DNA from: Lantana camara
Lineage: Eukaryota > Streptophyta > Magnoliopsida > Lamiales > Verbenaceae
Reading direction: 5' to 3'
Assembly (NCBI GenBank): GCA_037501455.1
Contig: CM074855.1
Coordinates: 29,669,001 to 29,733,000, forward strand
Length of the DNA stretch: 64,000 nucleotides
Below the pieces are notes generated by a model that ran no database searches, was not told the origin of the DNA, and was given only the letters and a program-made list of their open reading frames with translations. Positions 34,449-45,131 of this stretch are shown in pieces. Made by a program: the position numbers and the translations under genes. Each line of letters starts with the position of its first letter. Within the stretch, counting starts at the first letter, position 1.

Positions 34449-36714
34449 ACCTTGCAACGTTCATATTGTGTCTTTAATGCTTTACGAATTTTGACTGAAA
34501 ATTCTTGAATTTGGATATTGGCTATGTATTCTTGCTTTTTGTTTAAAAACGAATCTGTCGGATCAATACTGTTTCTTGAAAATTTTGCGAAAATTATTTC
34601 CCGAATAAATCTGGCCTTAAACTGTTTTAATTCAGATTATTTAGAACTGTTTTAATTCGAAACGAAAATTAGAATTTTGGAAATTATGAAACACATGAAC
34701 GGAATGAAGGCATAGCCGTGCGCGGTCGTATTGCACCTGGAGCGACATCAGCCGCTCCGCCTCGTTTGCCCTCGCGCGGTAATGGCTGCGAAGCTCGTTA
34801 AGCAGCGCAGGCAACGCCTCGGTGGCCTCGCGTGCCGTGCCGCCCTGTTCCGCTATCCCCGTCCGGCATCGCCTGCTCGCGGCGCGCGGGCTTGCACGCA
34901 TGGCTGCACACTTGCGGGATAAGCCGGGCGATGCTTGCTGGCTTGCGGGAACCCATGCGGGCAGTGTGCACGGTGCCGCCTGCTCGCGCGCGCCTTGTGC
35001 GCGAGCTTGTGGGCACTGGTCGCCAGCCTCGCACGGTTGATCCTGGAAACCCGGTTTTTTTTCGTTTCGTGTTTTCGGTTTCGTAAAATCCCTAAAATAT
35101 GATTTTATTTTAAAATTTGATTTTAATTTTAAAATTAATTAATTTTGAAATAATTATAAAATTTGGGAATTTTGTGAATTAAAGTCAAGTTCTTATTATT
35201 CGAGAAAATAATAAATATCACTTTGAATGATATTTTTGACAAAAATTTAATTTTGAATTAATTGAGATTTTGTCAATTGATCCGGGTTCGATTTTGAATA
35301 AATTCTTGAATGATGAACTAATATTCAAATTACTTAAGTTAGTTGTAACTTGAAGTCAAGGGAATTTTAAATTTAATTGGTAAATTTAAATTCGAGCAGA
35401 ATCATGCTAGTTTAGGTGATCATGGGTTAGTGTTATGTATGTTTTAAATTCTACACATGGATGATTTCAATTGGGGTCGGAGCCCCATAGCTGCGCATTT
35501 TCAATTGGGGTTGGAGCCCTACTTATGTGCGTACTGTTATGTGTTTATTATGTGGCTTTCCTTATTATTGTTTTTGGACCGAGGTAGGCCCCTTGTATTT
35601 GTCTATGGCCAATATGAAAATTGAGACATATTACTTTATGTAAAGAGAGTAGAACTTAGAAAGTGAGGTTTTATTTTCATTTTGGAGACAAACACCCATG
35701 GAATAAGAAGGATCTACAAGAAGCACTTGAAGAACGGTGGCCATAAGAAGACCCCTCAAAATGTTTAGGAAGGTTTCTATTAAATGTAATAGATAGGGCA
35801 GTTTTCCATAAAATTATGTACCCCTATGTGACATGAACTGTCTTATGTAGTATGAATGTTAGAACTAGTGATTATGGAGTGGCTCCCATAATTGCATATA
35901 AGATAGGATACCCATGATCATCTCATAATTAGTATCATACTAGGACATGTTATCTGCTAATTGCTTCTGTGATGCACTTTATGTGAAACTGCATAAAACA
36001 AGACAATTAAAATTTGGATAACATTATATGTTGGTGAGGTCATTCCAGACAACTCTCTGGAAATTCGAAAATCCCTTTATTAAATATTGAGCAATTTCGA
36101 ATAAATAGGTATTTGATCACGGTAATAAAATTCCTAGCATTACATCAATAGGATTTAGGACTTAATAAATGAAACTAATTGTTGTCTCACGAGTCGTGGG
36201 GTAATTAGTGTAGCTTATTAACTCTTAGTTTCCTGATTAATTATTTTAAATAATTAATATTTCTCGACCATTTTAGAATGGGCGATGTCTCACGAGTCGT
36301 GGGTCGTTCCAGACTAAGTTTGGTTGAGATCTGATGATTGATGGGTCCTGCTTAACACTAAAGTAGATATGAATGTCTCACGAGTAGTGGGTCCATGATC
36401 GAAAGATTAGTGATGCAAAAATACTACTAGGAATTCCATGGGGATGGAATCGGCAATTCGTACCTACCTATAGATTCTTAGATTTTGGATGTCTTACGAG
36501 TCGCAGGTCCAAAACTAAGAATGTTTGGGATCCTAGTACCCATTGAGAAAATAAGTTTCTTCTAAAGTCGTTTGGGATTTATAGACTTTTTAAAAACAGT
36601 GGGAGAACGTATTTCTAAAGACCTTGATAAGATGTAATAGTTATTATTCAGCATGCTCATGATTTCTCTATTTTTTCTTTTAGGTTGTAGTTCTGTGATT
36701 CTCTACATTCTGAA
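34449..36714 (+). other. long untranslated leader of copia B
   Basis: About 2.27 kb between PBS and gag. A GC-rich island lies at about 34715-35050. Two copies of TTCAATTGGGGTYGGAGCCC lie at 35467 and 35499. Four copies of a CACGAGTCGTGGGT-type motif lie between 36182 and 36510. The order of these blocks is the same in the copia A leader (49714-51882), although the island sequences themselves differ. No plus-strand coding region. Leaders of retrotransposons usually hold packaging and dimerisation signals; whether these blocks do so is unknown. Confidence 0.75.
34715..35050. repeat. GC-rich island in the copia B leader
   Basis: Very GC-rich in otherwise AT-rich sequence, with many GCGCG, CGGC and TGCGCG words and short inverted repeats (tcgcgcgcgcct / tgtgcgcgag). 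It has open frames on several strands because stop codons are rare at this composition. One minus-strand frame (34641-34901) has a coiled-coil-like composition; see findings. No gene is called. Confidence 0.6.
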
Positions 36715-37503
36715 ATGGCAACCAAAAACCCTTTGGTATCCATCCTCGAATCAAACAAGTTGATGGGGCCCAATTACTCTGATTGGCTTCGGAATCTAAA
36801 GATAGTTTTAGATTCTAAAAAGAGAAGATATGTTCTCTTCGAGGGAGAGCCTGTCACTGAAGGCGAGGCTCCGACTCGGGCCGAAAGGCGATTGCGAAAT
36901 GGTCTGAAGATAATCTTCAAGCCCGTTGTTTCATGCTGGCCAACATGTCTCCGGATATGCAAAGGCAACATGAGTCTATGGAAAACGCTTGGGAGATTTA
37001 TGACCATCTCGAGCAATTGTACCGCCCCAAAGAGCATGTTCTAAGGTACAACAACTCTAAGGAGCTCTTTCATCTCAGAATGAAAGAAGTTACAAGTGTC
37101 CATGAGCACGGTCTAAAGTTTCTTGCTTTGAATGAGAAATTGACCTCCATGGAAATGCCACTGAGTGAAGAACTCACTGTGGATTTGTTGCTCGCGTCGC
37201 TTCCACCATCATTCAATCCTTTCGTGTTAAACTTCAACATGAATCATCCTTATGCTATTGTAGCAGAGTTGATTAGTCAACTTGTAACTGCTGAAGACAC
37301 GATAAAGAAGGATCACAAAGTAATGATGGTCATTTCCTCTTCTAGGCCTTCTAAAGGCAAAGGGAAGAAAGTTCCTAAGAAGAAGGGATCTCTTAAACCC
37401 GATGGAGGGGTTAAAAAAAGAAAAGCTAAGAACAAAAAAGGTCAGAGAGAGGATGTTTGCCACCATTGTGGCAAGAAAGGGCATTGGAAGAGGAACTTCT
37501 AAT
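36715..37503 (+). pseudogene. copia B gag
   Basis: The ATG at 36715 opens a frame starting MATKNPLVSILESNK, the same start as copia A. A one-base loss near 36885-36895 shifts the frame, and the gag body continues at 36933-37502 (MLANMSPDMQRQHES onward). The CCHC knuckle (CHHCGKKGHWKRNF) has lost its last Cys to Phe, followed at once by two stops (37501 and 37504). In copia A the same place reads on into protease. Gag is the RNA-packaging shell protein. This copy cannot be made full length. Confidence 0.9.
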
Positions 37504-40500
37504 AGTACAAGGATACTCTAAAGAAAGGTGCATTTATTGTTGAAATAAATCTATCTATTGATTTTAAGTCTTGGGTACTTGATACCGGCTGTGGAGCTCA
37601 TATCTGTAATGATGTACAGATGCTAAATGAGGTTCAGCAGCTTGAAGAAGAAGAATGCGTCTTGAAGGTTGGGAATGGATCAAGCGTTTAAGCTCAAGCC
37701 ATCAGGACGTGTAGATTAGATTTAGGTGTCTTTACTTTAGTTTTGAACAAAATCCTTTATGTACCTTCTATTATTCGTAATATCAATTCCATTCCAATAC
37801 TTGATTGTGAAGGTTTTGAGACTTTTTCTACAAATAGAACATTTTATCTTAAGAAGAATAGAGCTTCCGTTTTACATAGTACATTATCTAATGGACTTTA
37901 TACAAATAAATACACTAATATTTTGAATATACAACAATTAAACAAACGCAAAAGAGATGACAAGATCTCGGCTTCTTTATGGCACGCACGTTTAGGGCAT
38001 ATTTCTAAAGATAGGATAGCTAAGTTAACTAATTAGGATCATTCTATGATAATGAACTTAAAGAGTTAACTCATTGTGAATCATGTCTTAAAGGAAAAAT
38101 GGCCAAAACTCCCTTTAATGGTAAAGTGGAACGTGCCACTAAAGTATTGGATTTAATCCATACAGATGTTTGTGGACCACTTAGTGTAAGTACGAGAAAC
38201 AATCATCAGTATTTCATAACCTTCATAGATGACTTTAGTCGTTTTGGTTATGTGTACTTAATGAAGTATAAATCAGAAGCCTTTGAGAAATTCTTAGAAT
38301 TTCAAAAGGAGATTGAGAACCAAACCAGTCACAAGATCAAGACACTTCGATCTGATCGAGTGGCGAATATCTAAGTGACGAATTCCTTAGTCATCTCAAA
38401 GATAATGGAATTATCTCTCAGTGGACTCCTCTGGGAACTCCTCAATTAAATGGAGTTTCGGAGAGAAAGAACAGAACCTTACTTGATATGGTTCGTTCTA
38501 TGATGAGTTTCACTGAATTGCCACCTTCATTCTGGGGTTATGCCCTAGAATCAGCAGTTAAGATTCTAAATCTTATTCCCTCCAAATCTATACCCAAAAC
38601 CCTATTTGAAATGTGGTTTGGCAAAATCCTTAATTATTCTTACTTAAGAATTTGGGGTTGTCCTGCTTACGTGAAGAGGACAGTGGGAGATAACTTGAAG
38701 CTAGATCAAGCTTGTGCAACTTCGTAGGATATCCTAAAGAGTCAATAGGATATTATTTCTACGATCCTCTTGAATAAAAGGTCTTTGTGTCAAGAAATGC
38801 TACTTTTCTTGAGGTCTAGTTCCTTAAAGAAAAGAAAGGTAAGATCTCAGAACTCGGAGAGGTTCGAGACCAAGGTCCCACGCCAAGTTTGGAGACTAAC
38901 GTCCCTCAGCCAATCTAAGAGAGTGATACACGCGAAAATCCTCCTCAAATAAGACGTTCTGAACGCATTCCTAGACAACCAGAGAGATGGTATGGCTTTC
39001 TCCACCAAACATCTCAAATGGATAATAATCCATTAACTTATGAGGAGGCACTGTTAGATTCGAACTTTGAACAGTGGAAAGAAGAAATGAAATCCAAAAT
39101 GGATTCCATGTACTCTAACCAGGTTTGGACCTTGGTTAATCCACCTGATGGGATCAGGCCCATAGGGTGTAAATGGATATATAAGCGCAATCTTGGAATG
39201 GATGGAAGCGTGGTAGCCTTTAAAGCGAGATTAGTTGCTAAAGGTCTCACTTTAAGACCAGGTGTAGACTTTGATGAAACCTTCTCCCCGGTTGCAATGC
39301 CAAAATCCATTCGGATCTTGCTTGCCATTGCAGCATATTATGACTATGAGATATGGCAAATGGATGTAAAAATTGTCTTTCTCAATGGAGACATTGACAA
39401 AGACATTTACATGGAGCAACCCATGGGTCACATTCAGTGGGAGCGAACAAAAGGTTTGTAAGCTCCAAAGATCAATCTGCGGATTGAAACAAGCTTCTAG
39501 GAATTGGAACATTCGATTTGATGAAGCGGTCAAATCGTTTAGCTTTATTCAAAATCCAAATGAGTCCTGCGTGTATAAGAAAGAATTGAAAACCTTAGTT
39601 TAATTTTTGATACTTTATGTAGATGACATCCTTCTCATTGGGAATGCGAAGGATGACATGAAAGTAACAAAGTCTTGGTTATCGAACCAATTTGAGATGA
39701 AGGATCTTGGTGATGCATCCTACATTCTCGCGATAAAGTTCTATCGGGATAGATCTAGGAGATTGTTAGGATTATCACAGTCGGTTTACATAGACAAAAT
39801 ACTAAAGAGATTTAGTATGGAAGAATCCAAACATGGAAAATTTCCAATGGGCCTGGGAACAGTTCTTTCGAAGAAGCTGTATCCCAAGACTGAACTTGAA
39901 AAGTCCAGGATGTCCAAAATTCCTTTTGCATCAGCTATAGGAAGCACAATGTATGCGATGCTATGTACTTGACCGGATGTGGCTTATGCACTTAGCGTGA
40001 CTAGCCGATTCCAATCTGACCCTGGTGAAGGTCACTGGACTGCTGTAAAGAACATCCTTAAGTACTTGCGAAGAACTAAGGATTTGTTCTTGGTTTACGG
40101 AGGCCAGCAAGATCTTGTCATTAGAGGATACTATGATGCAAGCTTTAAATCAGACATGGATGACTTTAAATCCATGTCAGGGTACATATTCTGCCTAAAT
40201 GGCGGAGCAGTGAGTTAGAAAAGTTCCAAGCAAGCGACCATTGCAGATTTGACCACTGAGGCCGAATACTTAGCTACAAATGACGCAGCTAAGGAAGGTG
40301 TTTGGGTAAGAAACTTCATCCACGGGCTGGGTGTAGTTCTTAGCATTAAAGACCCTGTTACAGTGTTTTGTGACAACATAGGGGCGGTTGCTCAAGCAAG
40401 AGAACCATGATCTCACCAAAGGACCAAGCACATTTTGAGGAAGTATCACTTAATCCGTGATATAATCAAGAGAGGAGATGTACAAATTGAAAGAGTCACA

Positions 40501-40599
40501 TCGACAGAAAACATGGAAGATCCACTTACGAAAGCCCTTAGTCAATAGGCTTTCGAAGGACATCTTCAGAAGATGGGTCTTAGATTAGCACCTGAATGA
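37504..40599 (+). pseudogene. copia B pol (protease, integrase, RT, RNase H)
   Basis: Domains in copia order. Protease WVLDTGCGAHICND at about 37570; pre-integrase LWHARLGH at about 37978; integrase with IHTDVCGPLS (about 38157), a damaged second Asp block (LRSDR followed by a one-base loss near 38359) and VSERKNRT (about 38455); RT with YVDDILLIG (about 39616); RNase H TTEAEYLA (about 40254). Stops include those at about 37689, 38034, 38775, 39601, 39970, 40216 and 40408, with frameshifts near 38042, 38359, 38700 and 39425. It ends at a TGA at 40597-40599, just before the PPT. A dead copy, more decayed than copia A. Confidence 0.92.
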
Positions 40600-40607
40600 C
40601 TTTGATG

Positions 40608-40621
40608 GGAAAGTGGGAGAT
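40608..40621 (+). promoter_or_regulatory. polypurine tract of copia B
   Basis: GGAAAGTGGGAGAT directly before the 3' LTR, matching AAGTGGGAGAT in copia A. Confidence 0.85.
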
Positions 40622-42647
40622 TGTTAGGAATAGTTCCCTTAAAGCAGATGTTTGCTTTAATATTTCCTTGTAAAATCACAAACAGTCTTTGGATAATAAA
40701 CGGAATGATTTTGTTCATCGGCAATCACTTCTTTATGTGCTTATTTATATATGTTTGGGTTTGACTGTGTTTTGCATGTACTGAACTCCCCTAATCCGAT
40801 GAGGCCATTAAGAACTTTATTGTTATGGGAACGACACATGAAACAAGTTCTTAACTCCATAGGCGAGGATTAGAAACTTTTCCAAGTCAATGGGTCCGAC
40901 AGACACAGTGCGAGTGTCGACATTGACTCTGCTTAGACTTACTTATGTGATTATGTCCTTTTGAAGGATCACTTAGTTTCATGGAGTGATAAGTGCATAC
41001 GATGATGCATTCATAATACATAAGGGTGATTGTTACAAGAGCTTCATCACTGAGATGTCCCACGTGAGAACATTCCTAAATGGGAAAGGAACTTCCTAGA
41101 AACTTCCAGATTAGGAAATATCTCACAGGTCAATGACGTGATTCATTAATCCTTAGACTTGAGATTCTGTAATGTCTCATATGAGCTAACTCTGTAATCT
41201 TTGATATATGCTCAAATGGGTGTCGCCATATAGACACCTAAACCACGGCCTATGTTGGGATTACACAAGTGGCATATGTAGAATTAGTAGAATCGATAAA
41301 GGATCTACACTTGTTAAGAACAAGAATGATCTCTTACTGATTGAGTTGTTCGTATTCCATTATACATTAAACCCTTGGCCAAGGTGGATAAAAGATCAAG
41401 ATATCAAGAAAATGAGGTTTTCTAGGATTGAGATCGAAATCGATATGAAACGAACTTAACTTTAAAGATCAAGAATATTTGGGCTCGGACAATATTCCTA
41501 TGCCATAGTTCTTGATTGAGAGATGGAGTTGTAGGAGGATCGTATTTCACTGATTGTCATTGACTGAAAGGTTCTTCGATTCATTTCGTTATTCGGCTAG
41601 GGGTCACACACCCATTGCTAGATTACGATAGTGTGATCTGTGAAGTGATTAATTAATTAGGGAATTAATTCATTACTGTCACTGCTAATCGAATAATGAA
41701 CCTAAAAAGGCACACAAAAATGCCAGAACACGAGGGTTATTGTAGGATGTTAATATGATTAACGAAGGATCAAAATAGTTGATCGAAACGAGGCATAAAA
41801 ACATGTCTGTTGCCACGTGTCATGTACACGTGGCTGCCATGTGTCACGCGACCAACGTGGCTGCCCCTTGTCACACACACGTGGCTTCACACGTGGCCTC
41901 GTGCATGTGATTTATTTCACACGTGAATTCTTTTCTAGAAATTAATTGATTAAATTGTAATTAATTAATTTTAGTCTTTTAATTAAGTTTGAATTAATTA
42001 TTAAGACTATTCTCAAATAAACTTAACCCAATAAATAATTAATTGGGAATTAAATTATTTATTCAATATTGACTTTAAACTTTGGGAAAGTTGTAAAGTC
42101 CAACTTCCTATTGTAGGAGAGAGAAGTCATCTCTTGCTTGACTTGGAGAATAAGTTGAGAACTTATTATTCCAATTAAAATAATAATTAAATTAGTTAAT
42201 TAGTGAGAAAGAAAACAATCATATTAGTTCTTGGAAACCCTAGGGGTTCAAACCATTTAGAATAAATAAAGGGGTTGGGGCTTCTCTTATTTTTTTATAC
42301 CAACACTCGAGAAGTGTTAAGTTTTTGAGAAAATCCAAAAGAAAAGTTTTCAAAGTAAATCCTAGTCTTAACACAAGCCATAGAACTAGCATTCTCACTC
42401 GCTTGATCGTGTTCTAGGACTGGTGTGGATACGCTTTGGAGAGCTTCTACTTTGGTGCCTAATTCGAAGGCCTTTCGAGGGATTTCGCTTGAAGGGTGTT
42501 CGTTAGGCATTAACGACATCACTAGAAAGCTTCTATCATTGTATGTTTCTAAACACCCTATGATACGATACAAAAATTACAAGACAACGATTAAACTTTT
42601 GGAAAATTTTAAACTTCCGCTTCTGAACTCTTTCGTGTTTTCCAATA
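40622..42647 (+). repeat. 3' LTR of copia B
   Basis: 2,026 bp, TGTTAGGAATAGTTCCC...TTTTCCAATA. It is the uninterrupted reference for the split 5' LTR: the CTAAC site is at 41186-41190 and the TTGTC site at 41554-41558. A CACGTG/ACGTGG-rich block lies at about 41813-41932. Confidence 0.93.
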
Positions 42648-43563
42648 ATATATATACGTAAGTCGCGTGCGGGTTTAAAACTCAGGTAGGGTTGTAGGTC
42701 ATATTAACTAAAAGAAAGAAACCTCATATTAACGATCAAACCAAACTAGACAACCTGAAACACACCTATGGAACCTCCTCGTAACCAACGGGACGAACCT
42801 CTCTCAGATTTGACGAAGAATGGAGGTCGAACGAGCAAGAAATCGCTATGAATGAATAGTGACTGGAGCCTCTCTTTTTCTTCCTTCCTTGATCTCGGTT
42901 TGCTGCTTCTTTCTCTTTTTCCTTGACTGAGTCTGAGAATGAGGGCTACGTGGGGTTAAAGGGGGGTTAAGTTAGGGTCACATAGATTCAAGAATCGGGT
43001 CATTTGGTCAAGAAATGAAAGAGTTATGTCGAAAAATGTAAAGGGTGACAGTCACGTGCCAGAGGTTCGGTTCAGGCAAAATTTGGCTGGATCAAACGGG
43101 CTTGAAAAAATACAAAGTTGGGTTGTTAGCTCCATATCTTTGTTACGAGTCCAACGCCACTTCCGAAATTCGAATCCAAATTCCCGAGCTCAAGTTACAC
43201 CTTTCGGAACCCAAGGTAAGCTAAAATAAGTTAGGCCCTCTAGTCCCTAACAAACAAAACGGTTTCAAAACCATAACAAACGAACTTAAAAACGTATAAC
43301 GAGCACTTAAGCAAGTTCATAACATATTTATTTCATGTATATCATGTAGCCACAAATATTAGAATCGAAAGCGGGTTCAAATGGAGTAAAAACGGGGCAA
43401 AACGTTCCAATATTCAAATACATACTTACAAATAACTCAAATAAATTCAAAAATATCACTTAACAACATAATAAGCATATAATTACATAAATAAATAATT
43501 TAAATACGCAATTAACACTCTTGTTACAACGTACCTGTATGGCCAAAAAACTGGGATGTTACA

Positions 43564-45131
43564 AGTGCCGAGCTTGAATAAGAATCTTATCTCATTGGGG
43601 GGTCTTCGAGCCAAAAGGCCTAGTTGTGATGATGCGAGATGGAATTCTTAAAGTTACTTTGGGGGCACTCGTGATGTTGAAGGGTGAGAGAAAGAACAAC
43701 TTGTATTTCTACCAAGGTAATACAGTTGTTCGTACAGTAGCAACAGCAACAACTTCTAGCAGTAAGAAGGATGTTGAGGCAATGAAGTTGTGGCATATGC
43801 GTTTGGGACACAATGGAGAAAAATGCTTTCAAATTCTTGCTAAGCAAGGGTTTTTGAGAGGTACGAAGGCTTGCAAATTGGAGTTTTGCGAGTATTATGT
43901 TTAGGGAAAGCAAAGAAGGGTAAAATTCAGTACAGCTATTCACAATACCAAGGGTATTTTGGACTATGTGAACTCTGATGTTGGGGGACCTTCCAAGACG
44001 GTGCCACTTGGAGGCAAACACTACTTTGTCACCTTTATAGATGATTTTTCCAGAAAAGTTTGGGTGTTTCTTATGAAGCACAAAGGTGAAGTGCTTGGAT
44101 TTTTTCTAAATTGGAAAACTCAAGTTGAGAACCAGACTGAAAGAAAGATCAAAGTTCTCCAAATAGACAAAGGTGGAGAATATAAGAGCAACCCATTCTA
44201 AAAGGTATGCCAAGACCACGACACAGTTCGTCACTTCACAGTAAGAGAAACACCGCTGCAGAATGGGGTGTCAGAGCGTATGAACAGGACATTAGTGGAG
44301 AAAGTTCATTGTATGTTGTCTAATGCTGGATTAGACAGGAAGTTTTGGGCTGAGCCAGTGACATACGCTCAACATCTCGTCAATCATTTGCCATCATCTG
44401 AAATAGGTGGGCAGACTCCTTTGGAGGTTTGGTCAAGAAAGCCTGCAATAGATTATGACTCTTTGCCCGTGTTTGGTTCTACCGTATACTATCATGTGAA
44501 TGAAACAAAGTTTGATCCTCAAGCAAAGAAGGTGTTCTTTATGGGCTTCAACACTGGGGTTAAGGGATACCATCTTTGGTGTCTAGAGGAAAAGAAGACT
44601 ATAAGGTAACTCAAGAAGGGACCAATGGTACTCCAAAGAAGGTGGAGCATGTATTGGAGAAAGTGGAGTATACACCAGAGCATGTGGAGTTTGAGAAGAT
44701 AGTGGTGAGTCCAGGGAAAGACGCTATCAATGATTCTTCTTCGCAGAAGAAGAGTCCGATAAAGAGGAGGTTACTACCCAAGAACCTCAACAGCAACTAG
44801 AGCCAATTGCAATTAGAAGGACGAGACGAGGAATTCAGAAACCAGCTCGTTTTGTCGACATGGTAGTCTATACACTTTCTGTAGTTGATGATGTTCCATC
44901 CACATTTTCAAAAGCCATCCGGCGCTCAGAAAACAGCAGATGGAAAGACGCAATAGAGGAAGAGATGCAATCTCTTCAAAAGAACAAGAAGTGGAAGTTG
45001 GCACAACTACTAAAGGGAAAAAAGACAATTGGATGCAAATGGGTATTTGCAAGGAAAGAAGGATTTCCTAACCAAGACGATGTTCGCTTCAAGGCGAGGT
45101 TGGTAGCTAAAGGCTACGCTCAGAAGGAGGG
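43564..45131 (+). pseudogene. copia D integrase and start of RT
   Basis: This resumes D pol after element C, in the pre-integrase region (SLNKNLISLGGL). It carries LWHMRLGHNGEKCF with HHCC remnants, the integrase core (LDYVNSDVGGPS about 43961; VLQIDKGGEY about 44155; NGVSERMNRT about 44263), then the connection to RT (WKDAIEEEMQSL, WVFARKEG, FKARLVAKGYAQKEG). The D-D-E residues are still present, although the frame has stops at about 43902 and 44201 and shifts near 44600 and 44800. It is cut at 45131 by solo LTR E. Confidence 0.9.

Larger units (their letters stand above)
22268..42647 (+). mobile_element. Ty1/copia element B with nested insertions
   Basis: A copia element related to family A but with its own LTRs (5' 22268-34433, 3' 40622-42647). 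It was inserted into a TA run with TSD ATATA (22263-22267 and 42648-42652). It has a PBS, a long leader (34434-36714), a gag-pol relic and a PPT. The 5' LTR starts GGTTAGG instead of TGTTAGG and the 3' LTR ends AATA instead of AACA, both point changes. The 5' LTR is interrupted by solo A2 (CTAAC) and solo G (TTGTC). Both empty sites are visible in the 3' LTR at 41186-41190 and 41554-41558. Without insertions B would be about 10.2 kb. Confidence 0.92.
13873..43563 (-). mobile_element. gypsy-type element C, minus strand, with nested insertions
   Basis: LTRs lie at 13873-18325 (3' LTR) and 21048-43563 (5' LTR), with a perfect TSD AGTGC (13868-13872 and 43564-43568) in D pol. A PPT abuts the left LTR and a PBS abuts the right one. 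The internal region is only about 2.7 kb: a gag with two zinc knuckles, a decayed protease region and short RT traces. Integrase and RNase H were not recognised. The LTRs were enlarged later: the left by an antisense solo A LTR and a MITE, the right by copia B. Without these they are about 2.1-2.2 kb. The gag-dominated, pol-poor structure resembles TR-GAG-type derivatives, though it may just be deleted. Confidence 0.88.
21048..43563 (-). repeat. right (5') LTR of element C, split by copia B
   Basis: It starts TGTAGCACCCCAG and ends CTGGGATGTTACA. It is cut at a TA run by copia B (22268-42647). The outer part resumes at 42653 (acgtaagtcgcgtgc), matching the left LTR from about 17086. The first part (21048-22267) matches 13873-14588 plus 16519-17080. 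Confidence 0.88.
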
